From positions 62,001 to 126,000 of the forward strand of contig NZ_DATBBJ010000087.1 of NCBI RefSeq assembly GCF_036271055.1: DNA of 64,000 nucleotides. The letters run 5' to 3'. Positions 61,034 to 64,000 of the stretch are shown here, in pieces. Both the position numbers and the translations under genes were made by a program. Under the pieces are notes generated by a model, which saw only the letters and a program-made list of their open reading frames with translations, was not told the origin of the DNA and made no database searches. This stretch comes from Scandinavium sp036271055 (lineage in GTDB: Bacteria > Pseudomonadota > Gammaproteobacteria > Enterobacterales > Enterobacteriaceae). Numbering within the stretch: position 1 is the stretch's first letter; every line of letters begins with the position of its first letter.

Positions 61034-63709
61034 TTAAGCGGTTTTCTTCGCTTTTTTGTCAGCTTTCACAGGTGCAGCGGCTTTCTTCTCCGCAACATCA
61101 CCTTCGCTGAACTCACGACCATAGTAAGTATCCAGCAGAATTTGTTTCAGTTCTGCGATCAGCGGATAGCGTGGGTTAGCACCGGTACACTGGTCATCAA
61201 ACGCATCTTCAGACAGTTTGTCAACGTGTGCCAGGAAGTCAGCTTCCTGAACGCCTGCTTCACGGATAGATTTAGGAATACCCAGTTCAGCTTTGATGCT
61301 GTCCAGCCATGCCAACAGTTTTTCGATTTTCGCAGCAGTACGGTCGCTGGAAGAGGTCAGACCCAGATGGTCAGCAATCTCTGCGTAACGACGACGTGCT
61401 TGCGGACGATCGTACTGGCTGAATGCTGTCTGCTTAGTTGGGTTGTCGTTCGCGTTATAGCGAATAACGTTGCTGATCAGCAGGGCGTTAGCCAGACCGT
61501 GTGGAATGTGGAACTGTGAGCCCAGTTTATGTGCCATTGAGTGACATACACCGAGGAAGGCGTTCGCAAACGCGATACCAGCGATGGTGGCAGCACTGTG
61601 AACGCGTTCACGAGCAACCGGGTTTTTAGAACCTTCGTGGTAAGACGCTGGCAGGTTTTCTTTCAGCAGTTTCAGCGCTTGCAGAGCCTGACCGTCAGAG
61701 AACTCAGATGCCAGTACTGACACGTAAGCTTCCAGTGCGTGCGTTACCGCATCCAGACCACCGAATGCACACAGTGATTTCGGCATATCCATCACGAGGT
61801 TAGCATCGACAATCGCCATGTCCGGAGTCAGCGCATAGTCAGCCAAAGGATATTTCTGACCTGTTGCATCGTCGGTTACAACCGCGAAAGGCGTTACTTC
61901 TGAACCCGTACCGGAAGTGGTGGTGACGGCAATCATTTTTGCTTTCACGCCCATTTTCGGGAACTTGTAGATACGTTTACGGATATCCATAAAGCGCAGC
62001 GCCAGTTCTTCGAAGTGGGTTTCCGGATGCTCGTACATGACCCACATGATTTTCGCAGCATCCATTGGGGAGCCGCCGCCCAGCGCGATGATGACGTCTG
62101 GTTTGAAGGAATTCGCCAGCTCTGCACCTTTACGCACAACGGTCAGAGTAGGGTCCGCTTCAACTTCAAAGAACACTTCAGTTTCAACGCCTGCCGCTTT
62201 CAGCACAGAAGTGATCTGGTCTGCGTAGCCATTGTTGAACAGGAAACGGTCAGTCACGATCATCGCACGTTTGTGACCATCGGTAATCACTTCATCCAGC
62301 GCGATTGGCAGTGAGCCACGACGGAAGTAGATAGATTTCGGAAGTTTATGCCACAACATGTTTTCAGCTCGCTTAGCAACGGTTTTCTTGTTGATCAGAT
62401 GTTTTGGACCAACGTTTTCAGAGATGGAGTTACCACCCCATGAACCACAACCCAGAGTCAGGGAAGGTGCGAGTTTGAAGTTGTAGAGGTCACCGATACC
62501 ACCCTGAGAAGCTGGGGTGTTAATCAGAATACGCGCGGTCTTCATTTTGTCGCCGAAGAATTTAACGCGTTCTGGCTGGTTGTCCTGGTCGGTGTACAGG
62601 CATGAGGTATGACCGATCCCGCCCATCTCAACCAGTTTCTCTGCTTTCACGACAGCGTCTTCGAAATCTTTTGCGCGATACATCGCCAGAGTCGGGGACA
62701 ATTTTTCGTGAGCAAATGGCTCGGACTCGTCAACAACGGTCACTTCGCCAATCAGGATTTTAGTGTCTGCCGGTACGGTGAAGCCTGCCAGTTCAGCAAT
62801 TTTAGTCGCTGGCTGACCAACGATAGCGGCGTTCAAACCGCCATTTTTCAGGATGATGTCCTGAACAGCTTTCAGCTCTTTACCCTGCAGCATGTAGCCG
62901 CCATGGGAAGCGAAACGCTCACGCACTGCTGCATATGCAGAATCCACCACGATGACGGACTGCTCAGAAGCACAGATTACGCCGTTATCGAAGGTTTTAG
63001 ACATCAGGATAGAAGCAACAACACGTTTTACATCAGCCGTTTCATCAACAACAACAGGGGTGTTACCTGCACCCACGCCGATTGCTGGTTTACCGGAGCT
63101 GTACGCGGCTTTAACCATGCCCGGACCGCCAGTGGCGAGGATCATGTTGATGTCTGGGTGATGCATCAGCGCGTTGGACAGTTCTACAGATGGCTGGTCA
63201 ATCCAACCAATCAGGTCTTTCGGCGCACCCGCAGCGATAGCAGCTTGCAGAACGATGTCAGCGGCTTTGTTAGTCGCATCTTTCGCACGTGGGTGTGGAG
63301 AGAAGATGATGGCGTTGCGAGTCTTCAGGCTGATCAGCGATTTGAAGATAGCAGTAGAAGTTGGGTTAGTGGTTGGTACGATACCGCAAATGATGCCGAT
63401 TGGCTCAGCGATGGTGATAGTCCCGAAAGTGTCGTCTTCAGACAGCACACCACAGGTTTTTTCATCTTTATAGGCGTTGTAGATATACTCAGAAGCAAAG
63501 TGGTTTTTGATCACTTTATCTTCAATGATACCCATGCCAGATTCGGCAACGGCCAGTTTCGCGAGGGGGATTCGAGCATCTGCAGCAGCCAGAGCGGCGG
63601 CGCGGAAGATTTTATCAACCTGTTCTTGGGTGAAGTTGGCATATTCACGCTGGGCTTTTTTTACGCGCTCGACGAGTGCGTTGAGTTCAGCGACGTTAGT
63701 AACAGCCAT
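61034..63709 (-). CDS. adhE: Bifunctional acetaldehyde-CoA/alcohol dehydrogenase
   Basis: This 891-residue enzyme reduces acetyl-CoA to ethanol in fermentation and forms spirosomes. The N-terminal aldehyde dehydrogenase half has its catalytic Cys in NGVICASEQSV. The C-terminal iron-dependent alcohol dehydrogenase half has GGGSPMDAAK and metal-binding His in CHSMAHKLGSQFHIPHG. Length equals E. coli AdhE. The ATG at 63709 is chosen; the open frame upstream shows no similarity. The tail is rich in Lys and Ala. Confidence 0.98.
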   Translation of the reverse strand: MAVTNVAELNALVERVKKAQREYANFTQEQVDKIFRAAALAAADARIPLAKLAVAESGMGIIEDKVIKNHFASEYIYNAYKDEKTCGVLSEDDTFGTITIAEPIGIICGIVPTTNPTSTAIFKSLISLKTRNAIIFSPHPRAKDATNKAADIVLQAAIAAGAPKDLIGWIDQPSVELSNALMHHPDINMILATGGPGMVKAAYSSGKPAIGVGAGNTPVVVDETADVKRVVASILMSKTFDNGVICASEQSVIVVDSAYAAVRERFASHGGYMLQGKELKAVQDIILKNGGLNAAIVGQPATKIAELAGFTVPADTKILIGEVTVVDESEPFAHEKLSPTLAMYRAKDFEDAVVKAEKLVEMGGIGHTSCLYTDQDNQPERVKFFGDKMKTARILINTPASQGGIGDLYNFKLAPSLTLGCGSWGGNSISENVGPKHLINKKTVAKRAENMLWHKLPKSIYFRRGSLPIALDEVITDGHKRAMIVTDRFLFNNGYADQITSVLKAAGVETEVFFEVEADPTLTVVRKGAELANSFKPDVIIALGGGSPMDAAKIMWVMYEHPETHFEELALRFMDIRKRIYKFPKMGVKAKMIAVTTTSGTGSEVTPFAVVTDDATGQKYPLADYALTPDMAIVDANLVMDMPKSLCAFGGLDAVTHALEAYVSVLASEFSDGQALQALKLLKENLPASYHEGSKNPVARERVHSAATIAGIAFANAFLGVCHSMAHKLGSQFHIPHGLANALLISNVIRYNANDNPTKQTAFSQYDRPQARRRYAEIADHLGLTSSSDRTAAKIEKLLAWLDSIKAELGIPKSIREAGVQEADFLAHVDKLSEDAFDDQCTGANPRYPLIAELKQILLDTYYGREFSEGDVAEKKAAAPVKADKKAKKTA

Positions 63710-64000
63710 AATGCTCTCCTGGATAATGTTAAACTTTTTTAGTAAATCAGCTGCGCGATACGTCAGTATAGACAGACCGCCAGCAGCTTGCGTAAGAGCC
63801 ATAAAACCAACAGGTTACTTACGACCATCAATCCACTGATTTACTAAAAGAGCCTTCCATTCAGCCCGATGGTGGTATCGGACTACTCCCTGGTGCGATA
63901 TCAAGATTACTCACTTCTGAGTATAAATTGCGTGATCTAAATCAAGATTACACCAAGCTGACTCCTTTCAGCAGGCCGTTTTTAGCGGTTTGTATCAAGT
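63710..64000 (-). promoter_or_regulatory. adhE leader and part of its promoter region
   Basis: The 291 bp upstream of adhE contain GGAGAG just before the start and an AT-rich stretch at about 63890-63960. E. coli adhE has a long leader processed by RNase III and is controlled by Cra, Fis and NarL. No individual site is firmly recognised here, and the region continues beyond the window. Confidence 0.45.

Noticed and set aside
62609..63742. Rightward 377-codon frame opposite adhE
   Set aside because: It is the shadow of the strongly biased adhE coding sequence, with no ribosome site or recognisable domain.

Overview
The window comes from a chromosome of the Enterobacteriaceae, most likely Enterobacter, Lelliottia or a close relative. 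From about 23 kb to the right end it keeps the Escherichia coli order ychF-pth-ychH-dauA-prs-ispE-lolB-hemA-prfA-prmC-(sirB2)-sirB1-kdsA-chaA-chaB-chaC-ychN-ychO-narL-narX-narK-narGHJI-tRNA-Tyr-purU-ychJ-rssA-rssB-galU-hns-tdk-adhE. Protein lengths mostly equal those of E. coli. The genus is an inference; no rRNA is present.

Left accessory part (1-23 kb). Three leftward genes at the edge encode an SH3-like lipoprotein, an unknown periplasmic protein and, cut by the window edge, a kinase-fold protein whose catalytic motifs are all degenerate. Next is a rightward catabolic block: a MarR regulator (iacR), then iacH-A-B-I-C-D-E-F-G, an MHS-family transporter, and catB-catC-catA, closed by a terminator. 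Together these should take up indole-3-acetate (auxin), convert it to catechol, and carry catechol by the ortho route to 3-oxoadipate enol-lactone. The last lower-pathway steps are not in the window. After this come a YdeP-type molybdoenzyme, an AT-richer stretch (GGDEF-EAL protein, a cysteine-free SUOX-fold periplasmic protein, a type A chloramphenicol acetyltransferase), and a small block yaiL / cold-shock-domain protein / RluA-like synthase / kbp.

Core part (23-64 kb). It covers translation quality control (pth, prfA, prmC), PRPP, isoprenoid, haem and Kdo synthesis, lipoprotein sorting, cation exchange and glutathione turnover (cha), the nitrate regulon (NarXL, NarK, NarGHJI with recognisable FNR and NarL sites), one-carbon metabolism (purU), RpoS turnover (rssAB), galU, hns, tdk and the fermentative adhE.

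Departures from the E. coli layout are: sirB2 is missing and only a 30-codon ORF remains between prmC and sirB1; an amino-acid-type dCache chemoreceptor gene lies between chaC and ychN; a YbcL-like PEBP gene lies between ychN and ychO; and the tRNA-Tyr operon has two intact genes, rtT-like repeats made from tRNA 3' ends, and a promoter-proximal tRNA-Tyr relic with a GCA anticodon.
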